Source: an uncultured Clostridia bacterium (GTDB lineage: Bacteria > Bacillota > Clostridia > Christensenellales > Aristaeellaceae). From it: 56,516 bases of DNA. The translations under genes were made by a program, and so were the position numbers. Within the stretch, counting starts at the first letter, position 1. Every line of letters begins with the position of its first letter. Shown here one piece after another: positions 41,092 through 48,438 of this stretch. Location of the stretch: the NCBI GenBank assembly GCA_934647305.1, contig CAKUFI010000009.1, positions 1 through 56,516 on the forward strand, given 5' to 3'. Below the pieces are notes generated by a model. That model was not told where the DNA came from, did not search any database, and saw nothing but the letters and a program-made list of their open reading frames with translations.

Positions 41092-41514
41092 ATGAAAAAG
41101 CTGCTCAAGGAATTTCGCGACTTTGCCTTCAAGGGCAACGTCATCGACATGGCCGTCGGCGTGATGATCGCCAGCGCGTTCGGCAAAATCGTCACCAGCG
41201 TGGTCAACGACCTGTTCATGCCGCTGCTCTCGCTGCTCACCGGCCGGATCGACTTTTCCAGCCTGGGCATCAAGCTCAGCGACGCGGAGGACGGCGCGGT
41301 CTTCGCCTACGGCAACTTCCTGCAGACCCTGATCGACTTCCTCCTGATCGCGCTGTGCATCTTCCTGTTCGTCAAGGTGGTCAACAAGGTGCGTGCCAAG
41401 TTCGAAAAGCCGGCCGAGCCCGCCAAGAAGCCCCGCATCTGCCCCTACTGCAAGATGGAAATCGCCGACGACGCCACCCGCTGCCCCCACTGCACCAGCG
41501 ACCTGATCAAGTAA
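41092..41514 (+). CDS. mscL: Large-conductance mechanosensitive channel MscL with C-terminal zinc ribbon
   Basis: MscL opens under membrane tension to release solutes during hypo-osmotic shock. The 140-residue protein has the N-terminal amphipathic helix EFRDFAFKGNVIDMAVG, two transmembrane helices (about 15-45 and 75-98) and a C-terminal extension with four Cys (117, 120, 131, 134 in CPYC and CPHC) that forms a small zinc ribbon, as in other clostridial MscLs. GGAGG precedes the ATG. Confidence 0.96.
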   Translation: MKKLLKEFRDFAFKGNVIDMAVGVMIASAFGKIVTSVVNDLFMPLLSLLTGRIDFSSLGIKLSDAEDGAVFAYGNFLQTLIDFLLIALCIFLFVKVVNKVRAKFEKPAEPAKKPRICPYCKMEIADDATRCPHCTSDLIK

Positions 41515-41576
41515 CCTTTGCGCCTCGAACCGCCGCGTTTGGGGCGCTTTTCGTTGCCCGGCGCAGGGGTTACGCC

Positions 41577-41728
41577 GCGCAGCGGCGGCTTCGCCGCCGC
41601 TGCGCGGATCACCGGGGAGGGCGGCCTGAACGGCGCGCGCCTCCCCACACCCCACCCACAGGCCTGACGGCCTGCAGGGAAGCGATTTTCTGAGGAAAAT
41701 CGCATTGTACGGGCGGCTGCGGCCGCCC
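41577..41728. repeat. Array of three strong hairpins behind mscL
   Basis: Hairpins are GCGCAGCGGCGGC...GCTGCGC (41577-41605), GCGATTTTCTGAG...AAAATCGC (41682-41703) and GGGCGGCTGCGGCCGCCC (41711-41728). The segment GCCTGCAGGGAA near 41671 also occurs in the 254 bp element, which suggests a degenerate relative. No gene is visible in 41515-41822. Confidence 0.65.
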
Positions 41729-41822
41729 GATTGACCGGGGTCGGCTCCGCTTCGCTTCGCGCGCCCCCGGACCCCCACCGAAATTTGTCCGCTCTCCCGC
41801 GCCCGCCTCAAAGGAGACCGCA

Positions 41823-42422
41823 ATGGAGAACCTCATCCGCCACTACGACCGCCTGGTCGAGGAAAACAACGACCCCTTCCGCGACCCGCCCGCGCTGCGC
41901 GAGTACATGAACCGCTGGGACGGGGACGCGTTTCTTTCGCTGCTCGCGCTCACGCCCGAGGCGCGGGTGCTGGAGATCGGCGTGGGCACGGGGCGACTGG
42001 CCGGGCGGGTGCTGCCCCACTGCGCGCGCCTGACCGGAATCGACTGCTCGCCGCGCTCGCTCGAGCGGTGCCGCGAAAACCTGCCCGATTCTGACCGCCT
42101 AACGCTCGTTTCAGGCGACTTTCTGACCTGGTACAGCCCCGAAAAATTCGACCGAATCTACGCCTCGCTGACCTTCTGGCACTTTCAGGACAAGCGCGCC
42201 GCCGTTCAAAAGGCCGCGTCGCTGCTCGCGCCCGGCGGGCGGCTGGTGCTCTCGCTGGGCAAGAACTGTGAAAAAAGCCTGCGCTGCTTTGACGGCCTGG
42301 AGATTCCCCTCTACCCCGACGACCCAATCTATACGACCGAGCTGCTGCGCGAGGCGGGCCTTCATCCCCTGCCCCTTCAGGAAACCGACTTCGCCTGGCT
42401 GGTCGCCGCGGAGGCACGATAA
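41823..42422 (+). CDS. Class I SAM-dependent methyltransferase
   Basis: The 199-residue protein has SAM-binding motif I VLEIGVGTGRLAG, acidic motif II GIDCSPRSLE and motif III SGDFLTW, then FDRIYASLTFWHF, the standard class I fold of the Methyltransf_11/25 type. The substrate is unknown. AAAGGAG precedes the ATG. It stands alone between two repeat-filled gaps. Confidence 0.9.
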   Translation: MENLIRHYDRLVEENNDPFRDPPALREYMNRWDGDAFLSLLALTPEARVLEIGVGTGRLAGRVLPHCARLTGIDCSPRSLERCRENLPDSDRLTLVSGDFLTWYSPEKFDRIYASLTFWHFQDKRAAVQKAASLLAPGGRLVLSLGKNCEKSLRCFDGLEIPLYPDDPIYTTELLREAGLHPLPLQETDFAWLVAAEAR

Positions 42423-42511
42423 GGCAAATTCCCGAACAATCCTCATAAGTGCCCGCAAAAAATCGTTTCTTCTGTTCCCCCTGCGAGGCAGCTGTGCCTG
42501 GCCACTTCCGG

Positions 42512-42890
42512 CCCTTTCAGGTCTCTTTTCACGGCGTCGTTCAGTTTTCCCCGTTCATTCGTCTCCCGCGGCCCAGTGCAGGGGGATAACTCCCAGTCTT
42601 CCCGTACATTATCAGCCTCCCATCGTGAAGGACAGCGAGGTCGCGCCTCGAATATTTCCCACGTAAGCGTTCGCATGGTTCAGTTTTCACGTGAACCAAC
42701 TGCGCAGCCATCTCCCTTTCAAGCCTCTTTTCGCGGCATTGTTCAGCTTTTTCCCGGCTCATTTGTCTCCCGCAGCCCAGCGCAAGGGGATAACTTCCGG
42801 TCTTCCCGTACATTATCAGCCTCCCAGCGTGAAGGGCGGCAAGGCATCATCTCGAATATTCTTAATGCAAGTGTTCGCATAGCTCAGTTC
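42512..42890 (-). repeat. Degenerate tandem duplication, two ~176 bp units
   Basis: Units at about 42512-42685 and 42714-42890 are offset by 202-204 bp. They share CTTCCCGTACATTATCAGCC, GGGGATAACTYCC and GTTCGCATRG. On the minus strand each unit carries GGGAGG, 6 bp, then ATG and a short frame starting MYGKTGSYP. The first frame reads through into the second unit. Differences between units include several amino-acid changes, so coding is uncertain. Nothing else is seen in the 631 bp gap 42423-43053. Confidence 0.75.
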
Positions 42891-43015
42891 TCCGCACCCG
42901 TTTCAGCGGTTTAGGCCAAGGACAAAACTCCCGTCCTCTCGGCAGAGCATCCGGCGTTTCACGAATAAGCTCCTTGTTACTTGGAAGAATTATTCGGATT
43001 ACGCGTCCCTTTAAA

Positions 43016-43050
43016 CAGAAAAGACGTGCCCACACATCGTGAGCACGTCC
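43016..43050 (-). terminator. Terminator of the patatin gene
   Basis: Minus-strand GGACGTGCTC...GGGCACGTC is followed by TTTTCTGTTT, 3 bp behind the stop. Confidence 0.85.
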
Positions 43051-43053
43051 GTT

Positions 43054-43902
43054 TTACTCTTCCAGGAACGCCCGAATCTCGGCCAGGCGGCGGCCGGCAA
43101 CCTCGCACCCCGCCTCATAGGCCGCGCGCAAACGTTCGGGATCCTTTTCCACGCGATGGACGGGCAGACTGGCGTCCGGCCGAATGATCAGCAGCCTGCC
43201 CTCAGCCTCCTGCCGAGCGATTTCGTCCAGCTCGGCGTTGTACATCTCGTGGCGGCGGGCCAGCGCCTCGACCAGCCGGGGGTAGTTCCGGTAAACCTTG
43301 CGAATCAGCGGCATCGCGCGGTTTTCGCGCTTGCGGTAGCCCAGCGGCCGGGTCAGCACGACGACGCTGCGCTCATAGCCGATTCCTTCAAAAAAGCGCA
43401 CCGGAATCGAGTCCGCAATGCCGCCGTCGAGCAGCTTTCTCCCCTCGATCTCCACGATGCGCGAGGCGAGCGGCATGGATGCAGAGGCGCGAATCCAGTC
43501 GAAGCCGTGGTCCTCGCGGCCCAAGTACTCATGATAGACCGCCTCGCCGGTCTCCACATCGGTGCAGACCACCCAGAAGGCCATGGGATTGCGCGCGTAG
43601 GCCTCGAAATCGAACGGGTCGAGCTTCAGCGGCACCTCGCCGTAGCAGAAATCCTCGCTGAACAGGTTGCCCGTCGTGCGCAGGGAGTGCACGGAGCAAT
43701 ATCGCGGGTCAGCGCAGAAGCGGGTGTTGTAGCGCAGCACGCGCCCGATCTGGCCGGACTTGTAGTTGCAGCCGAACGCCGCCCCGGCCGACACGCCGAT
43801 CGCACCGTCGAAGCGCACCCCGTCCTGCATCAGCACGTCCATCACGCCCGCGGTGAACAAGCCGCGCATCGCGCCGCCTTCCAGTATCAGTCCCTTTTTC
43901 AT
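43054..43902 (-). CDS. Patatin-like phospholipase
   Basis: The 282-residue protein has the patatin oxyanion motif GGAMRG (9-14), the nucleophile elbow GVSAG (Ser38) and the catalytic Asp in LLDGG (Asp159). These form a Ser-Asp dyad acyl hydrolase. There is no signal peptide. It resembles the YjjU-like bacterial group, whose physiological lipid substrate is unsettled. GGAG precedes the ATG. It is monocistronic with its own terminator. Confidence 0.93.
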   Translation of the reverse strand: MKKGLILEGGAMRGLFTAGVMDVLMQDGVRFDGAIGVSAGAAFGCNYKSGQIGRVLRYNTRFCADPRYCSVHSLRTTGNLFSEDFCYGEVPLKLDPFDFEAYARNPMAFWVVCTDVETGEAVYHEYLGREDHGFDWIRASASMPLASRIVEIEGRKLLDGGIADSIPVRFFEGIGYERSVVVLTRPLGYRKRENRAMPLIRKVYRNYPRLVEALARRHEMYNAELDEIARQEAEGRLLIIRPDASLPVHRVEKDPERLRAAYEAGCEVAGRRLAEIRAFLEE

Positions 43903-44015
43903 GGCATACTCCTATAAAGAAATAAAGAGGCAGGGCTGTTCGCCGTGCCCCCCGGGCGGCTACAGTCGCCCATAAAACGCATTTTTCAGGAAATCCAGTT
44001 TTTCCGAAGCCCATG

Positions 44016-44091
44016 CTTTGCCGCTTCAATTTATGGCGGCCCAGGTCATCGCCGGAACCGGCGGCAGCAGGTGGAACCGGGCGCTGCCCGG
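44016..44091. repeat. Mosaic repeat copy behind the MacB-like gene
   Basis: It matches 36365-36429 (CCGCTTCA, TATGGCGGCC, GAACCGGCGGCAGCA) and continues into GGAACCGGGCGCTGCCCGG, the complement of the block that opens copies A and B at 3.1 and 17.3 kb. It ends 2 bp from the stop codon of the upstream permease gene. The rest of 43903-44093 shows no gene. Confidence 0.8.
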
Positions 44092-44093
44092 CA

Positions 44094-45263
44094 TCAGCAC
44101 CTGCTTTTCGGCACGATGCGCCTGCCCAGCGCGGGCACGGCCCAGCCGAACAGCAGCGCCACCGCGCCCCAGCGGGTCAGCACGCCGTAGAAGCGCACCT
44201 CGGCCAGCGTGCGGGTACTGACGCTGACCAGGCGATCCTGGCTGCGCATCAGGTTCCAGAAGACGTTCTTCCACGCCTTCCACTCGACCAGGTTTTCGGG
44301 CACCCACTCGGTGAACTGGTACAGCGGCTGAATCGAGAAGCTCAGCAGCAGATACACCAGGCCGATCCAGGCGGCGTAGGCCAGCAGGCACAGCGCAACA
44401 TCGATCAGCAGCCGCCAGATCAGTTCGCGCATATAGTGCTGCGAAAGGCGTTCCCGGAAGCGCTCGATCAGCCGCTCCACCACGCCGTTCATCCACTGAA
44501 GCAGGCGCAGCAGCCAGTACATGCCGGCCACCAGCGCGAACAGCCGCAGGATCATCGTGGCGCGCATGGCTTCCTTTTCAATGCTATAAAAGCAGCCGCC
44601 GGCGATAAAGGAGTTGGTCATGGCGTTTTCAAACATGACCGCCGCGCCGGTGTGCGGGATGGGCTTCGCGCCCACCTGCACGGTCTCAAGCCGGATCCTC
44701 GCGGCGGCGAGCAGCGGCACATATGCCGTGTACTCGTCCATTTCGCCCACGCTGCGGCGGTGGCGGATCATGCCGACCACCTCGTATTCCTCGCCCTCGA
44801 GCGTGACCATCCGGCCGATCGCGTCTTCTCCACCGAAGAGCTTAAAGGCCAGCTCGGCGTCCAGCACAATCACCCTGTCGCCCTCGGTCTGCTCGTCGCT
44901 GCCGATCAGGCGGCCCGCGCTGAGGTACTGAGGATAGACCTCGAACCAGCCGTCGCCCACCGCATACAGCGTAGCGGTCAGGCTCTTATCCTCCGCGCCG
45001 ACGCTCTCGCCGGTCTTCACGCCGCCCACGGCGCAGGCGCTCACGCAGTCGGTCAGCTCGCTCATGGCGGTATCCTTTGCCTCGAGCAGGCGCTTAAGCG
45101 GCGCGGTCTGGTCGGTTTCGTCCGCATTTGAGGTGATTGCCTGGGCGCTGGGCAGGGCGTACTCGAGCCGCGCATCCATTGTCAGCAGCCGAAGCAGCGC
45201 GAACGCGATCAGGCAGAGGCCCGCGGCCATCAGGCAGAGCAATCCCTTTCCTGTCTTTTTCAT
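44094..45263 (-). CDS. MacB/FtsX-like ABC permease
   Basis: The 389-residue protein has one N-terminal helix (about 6-28), a long extracytoplasmic region (about 30-215) of MacB periplasmic-core type (YPQYLSAGRLIGSDEQ, VIVLDAELAFKLFGGEDAIGRMV, YEVVGMIRH) and three C-terminal helices (about 240-262, 285-320, 365-382). This is the four-helix MacB/FtsX layout, whose members work with an ATPase as mechanotransmitters. No ATPase gene is adjacent. It is last in the seven-gene operon, 13 bp after a HlyD-like gene. ATG at 45263 fits GGAGG better than the GTG before it. Confidence 0.82.
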   Translation of the reverse strand: MKKTGKGLLCLMAAGLCLIAFALLRLLTMDARLEYALPSAQAITSNADETDQTAPLKRLLEAKDTAMSELTDCVSACAVGGVKTGESVGAEDKSLTATLYAVGDGWFEVYPQYLSAGRLIGSDEQTEGDRVIVLDAELAFKLFGGEDAIGRMVTLEGEEYEVVGMIRHRRSVGEMDEYTAYVPLLAAARIRLETVQVGAKPIPHTGAAVMFENAMTNSFIAGGCFYSIEKEAMRATMILRLFALVAGMYWLLRLLQWMNGVVERLIERFRERLSQHYMRELIWRLLIDVALCLLAYAAWIGLVYLLLSFSIQPLYQFTEWVPENLVEWKAWKNVFWNLMRSQDRLVSVSTRTLAEVRFYGVLTRWGAVALLFGWAVPALGRRIVPKSRC

Positions 45264-45276
45264 CACAGCCTCCGCG

Positions 45277-46611
45277 TTAGTCGGTGTACTCCATTACGGT
45301 GTCGCCGTCGTTGAGCGCGCGATCCTCCATATAGGCGATGGTGGTGTAGCTCAGGTCCTCCTGGATGGACACCACGCCCTTGACCTCGGCCAGCACAGTC
45401 ACGTTCTGCTTCTTCACGGTCATCTTGTCCGCGCCGAAGGTCGAGGACTCGCGGTTGACCACGTAGACATAGCGATCCTGATCGCTGCCGTGCACCGCGG
45501 AGAGCGGCAGGAGCGTCGTGGATTCCTTGGCGCGGTAGGTCAGGGTCAGGCTGATGTCCTTGCCGGTCAGGGCATAGACGCTGCCCGCGGCCTTGATCAT
45601 TTCCTTAGTCAGGTCGACCACGGCGTACTTCGCGCCGTCCTCGCCCACCTCGACCGAGGCCACCTTGGCATCGATCTTCTCATCGCCCACCTCGACCGTG
45701 ACCGCGGCGCCCTTGGCGATGGTGCGCTTGACGCTGCTCACGTCGGCGCGGATGACCGGGCCCTTGTCCGCGGCGGACAGCTCCACAGCGGCCGAGTGAC
45801 CGTCGTACGGGTCGCCCGACTTGACGTTCACCGCCACCACGTAGCCGTCGTGCGGGGCGGTCACCTGGGCGACGGTGTAGTTGAGCTCGCTGAGCGCCTC
45901 CATCTTGGCCTGGCTGTCGGCCATGGTTTCCTTGAGGGTGCGGGTCTGCTCGATGTAATTCCAGACCTCGTCGGAGACCGAGTAGCGCGAGGCCTTCTGG
46001 AAGGCCGCCTGTGCCTCGGAAAGCGCGGTCTCGCTGGCGCGGAAGCGGTCGATAGCGGCGGTCAGTTTTTCGTCCGCGCCGTCGGGATAGCCCTCCTGGG
46101 GCAGGGTCAGGCTCTGGGCGCTCAGCAGTGTGTTCATGTCGATCTTCGCGGTCAGGTTTTCCTCCTGAGCGTCGCGCAGGCCGTAATACGCGTCGGCATA
46201 GGCCTGATCGGTCTTGCGGATGCGGATATCGCCGCTCTTTTTCTCCAGGTCAAGCAGGTCGGAGCTGGCCTTGTTGTAGTCCTGCTGATACCGGGCCATG
46301 TTCGTGTCATAGTCGGCCACCTGCGCGGTGAAGAGCACGTCGCCCTCCTTGACCGTGTAGCCCTCGCGCACGTTGACCTTGGTGACGGTCACGCTCTGGC
46401 CGGCGGGCACCTCGGGCATGACCTTGTACGTCGCCGAATAGGACAGCTTGCCCGTCACCGGGTACTGCTCCTCCAGCTTGCCGTTCTTGGCCGCGGTCAG
46501 GCGAACCTTGGGGGTGGTAATCGTGCGGATGGTTCCGGACAGGAACATGCACAGGGCCACGACCACTGCCAGAATGATCAGGCCGCGCACCGCGAATTTC
46601 TTCAGGTTCAT
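45277..46611 (-). CDS. HlyD/MacA-like membrane-fusion (adaptor) protein
   Basis: The 444-residue protein has one N-terminal membrane helix (about 8-28), a barrel-sandwich segment split by a helical hairpin (about 95-235, charged coiled-coil) and beta-rich domains after it (QVTAPHDGYVVAVNVKSGDPY). It matches the RND/ABC adaptor family. In Gram-positives such adaptors accompany MacB-like permeases, and here the permease gene follows directly. The start at ATG 46611 lies 8 bp behind AGAGG; a GTG three codons earlier is less likely. Confidence 0.88.
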   Translation of the reverse strand: MNLKKFAVRGLIILAVVVALCMFLSGTIRTITTPKVRLTAAKNGKLEEQYPVTGKLSYSATYKVMPEVPAGQSVTVTKVNVREGYTVKEGDVLFTAQVADYDTNMARYQQDYNKASSDLLDLEKKSGDIRIRKTDQAYADAYYGLRDAQEENLTAKIDMNTLLSAQSLTLPQEGYPDGADEKLTAAIDRFRASETALSEAQAAFQKASRYSVSDEVWNYIEQTRTLKETMADSQAKMEALSELNYTVAQVTAPHDGYVVAVNVKSGDPYDGHSAAVELSAADKGPVIRADVSSVKRTIAKGAAVTVEVGDEKIDAKVASVEVGEDGAKYAVVDLTKEMIKAAGSVYALTGKDISLTLTYRAKESTTLLPLSAVHGSDQDRYVYVVNRESSTFGADKMTVKKQNVTVLAEVKGVVSIQEDLSYTTIAYMEDRALNDGDTVMEYTD

Positions 46612-46625
46612 CTTGAACACCTCTA

Positions 46626-47495
46626 CTACTTCATTTCTGTCAGCTGAACGCCGGTCAAAATATCCTTCAGGAAGAACAGGTACACAAACAGCGCGGGCAG
46701 GATGTAGATCGTCGCGCCGGCGAATTCCAGGCCGCTGCTGTTCTGCACCAGCTGGTTAAACATCACCGACAGCGGCTGCAGATCCGTGCGCTGGCTCAGG
46801 TAGGTCATCGGCTGCTCGACCAGGTTCCAGCAGTCGGCAAACGACAGCGCGACCGCCGCGCCGATGATCGGGGAGCAGACCGGCATCACGATGTGCAGGT
46901 AGCAGCGGATCGTGCCGCAGCCGTCCATCTCCCCCGCCTCGAGCAGCTCGTTGGGCAGGCCCACCATGAACTGGCGGATCAGGAAGATGTAAAACGGCGA
47001 GAACCACATCGGCATGATGACCGCCCAGACCGTGTTGAGCAGGCCCAGGCGCTTGAGGGTCAGCACGTTTGGCACCATCGTGACCTGGAAGGGCAGCAGC
47101 ATCAGCATGATGATGCCGAAGAAGATCACGTCGCGGCCCCTGAAGTTGAACCGGGACAGCGCGTAGGCCATCGCCGGCACCACGACCGCCTGGCCGAGCA
47201 GTATGCCCACCGTGTACATGGCGGAATTGACGAACATCTTGAGGATGGAGTTGTCGCGAATCAGGATTTCATAGTACTGACTCAGCGAGAACACGCGGGG
47301 CGACAGGCGAACCTCCATCCACTTGTCCGCGTCGAAGCTGCCGCGCGTGCCCATGAACGCCTTGATCTCCGTCGGCGAAAAGAACGAGTACAGGAAGGTC
47401 ACGACCAGCGGAATCAGGATAATCAGCGCCAGGAGGGTCAGGATCAGGCGGGTCATCAGATGCCGCTTTTTTTTATGATGCAATGGCTTCTTCAT
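46626..47495 (-). CDS. Carbohydrate-type ABC importer permease (MalG-like)
   Basis: The 289-residue protein has six predicted helices and the cytoplasmic EAA loop EAGEMDGCGTIRCYLHIVMP, typical of the MalG half of CUT1 sugar importers. A basic HHKKKR segment precedes helix 1. GGAGGGGG lies ahead of the ATG. The two permeases and the binding protein form an importer-like core; no cognate ATPase is encoded here, so a shared MsmK-type ATPase would be required. Confidence 0.92.
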   Translation of the reverse strand: MKKPLHHKKKRHLMTRLILTLLALIILIPLVVTFLYSFFSPTEIKAFMGTRGSFDADKWMEVRLSPRVFSLSQYYEILIRDNSILKMFVNSAMYTVGILLGQAVVVPAMAYALSRFNFRGRDVIFFGIIMLMLLPFQVTMVPNVLTLKRLGLLNTVWAVIMPMWFSPFYIFLIRQFMVGLPNELLEAGEMDGCGTIRCYLHIVMPVCSPIIGAAVALSFADCWNLVEQPMTYLSQRTDLQPLSVMFNQLVQNSSGLEFAGATIYILPALFVYLFFLKDILTGVQLTEMK

Positions 47496-47506
47496 GATCC
47501 CCCTCC

Positions 47507-48361
47507 TCAGGTGAGCGTCTTCATCAGCCTGCGCTGCGTCAGGAAGAGCAGGCCGAAGAGCAGAAACACCACGATGGCGAAGCTGTACGCGGCGGTGGTG
47601 ACGTTCTGGTAGTTGAGCTTGGAATACATGTTGTTCATGTAGTTCTGCAGCGTGTAGACCGACTCGTCCGGATACGCGCCGCCAATGAAGTAGACCTCTT
47701 TGAAGATCTTGAAGGCGTTGATCCACTCCAGAATAATCACCAGGAAGGCCGAGGGCACCACCAGCGGCAGCGTGATGCGGAAGGTCTGCGTCCAGAAGCC
47801 CGCGCCCTCAAGCGACGCGTACTCGTACAGCGGCTTGGGCACGGCCTGCAGCGCCGCCAGGAAGATGACCACCGCAAATCCCAGATTTTTCCAGATAAAG
47901 AGCAAAATAATGGGCGCGCGAAGCGCCGAGCCGTCCAGCCAGAGCACCCGGTCGATCCCCAGGAAGCTCATCAGGTGGTTGACGATGCCGCCGTAATCGA
48001 ACACGACCAGCCAGATCAGCAGCATCGCGGACGAGGGCATCAGGTAGGGAAGCAGGATACTGTTCCTGAAAAACGCGCCGCCCGGCTGAAGCCGGTTGAG
48101 CAGCGAGGCGATCACAAAGGACAGAAGCCACACCGTCGGCGCGCAGATCAGCGACAGGATCATCGTATTCTTCAGACCCAGCAGGAACATCTGGTTCTTC
48201 CAGATGTTCACGTAGTTGTCAAACCATACAAACTGGTTCTTGTAGCTGCCGTCCGTCACGGAGTACCACATGCCGCCGAAAAAGGGCGCCACGTAAAACA
48301 GTATCAGTCCCAGCAGACCCGGAAGCAGAAACAGCAGCACGGATTTTTTCTTCGTAAACAA
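47507..48361 (-). CDS. Carbohydrate-type ABC importer permease (MalF/UgpA-like)
   Basis: The 284-residue protein has six helices and the EAA loop EYASLEGAGFWTQTFRITLP. It pairs with the MalG-like gene 11 bp downstream. It starts at TTG (48361), 7 bp behind GGAGG. A GC-rich hairpin separates it from the binding-protein gene upstream. Confidence 0.92.
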   Translation of the reverse strand: MFTKKKSVLLFLLPGLLGLILFYVAPFFGGMWYSVTDGSYKNQFVWFDNYVNIWKNQMFLLGLKNTMILSLICAPTVWLLSFVIASLLNRLQPGGAFFRNSILLPYLMPSSAMLLIWLVVFDYGGIVNHLMSFLGIDRVLWLDGSALRAPIILLFIWKNLGFAVVIFLAALQAVPKPLYEYASLEGAGFWTQTFRITLPLVVPSAFLVIILEWINAFKIFKEVYFIGGAYPDESVYTLQNYMNNMYSKLNYQNVTTAAYSFAIVVFLLFGLLFLTQRRLMKTLT

Positions 48362-48396
48362 GCAGCGGCCTCCAAACTGACGTCATTTGCGGAATG

Positions 48397-48431
48397 CGCG
48401 CGGGAGACCCGTGAAAGAACCTCCCGCGCGG
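48397..48431 (-). promoter_or_regulatory. Intercistronic hairpin between binding-protein and permease genes
   Basis: Minus-strand CGCGCGGGAG...CTCCCGCGCG forms a 10 bp stem with no T run. Such hairpins often protect the upstream binding-protein mRNA and lower permease expression. Confidence 0.7.
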
Positions 48432-48438
48432 GAAAGGG

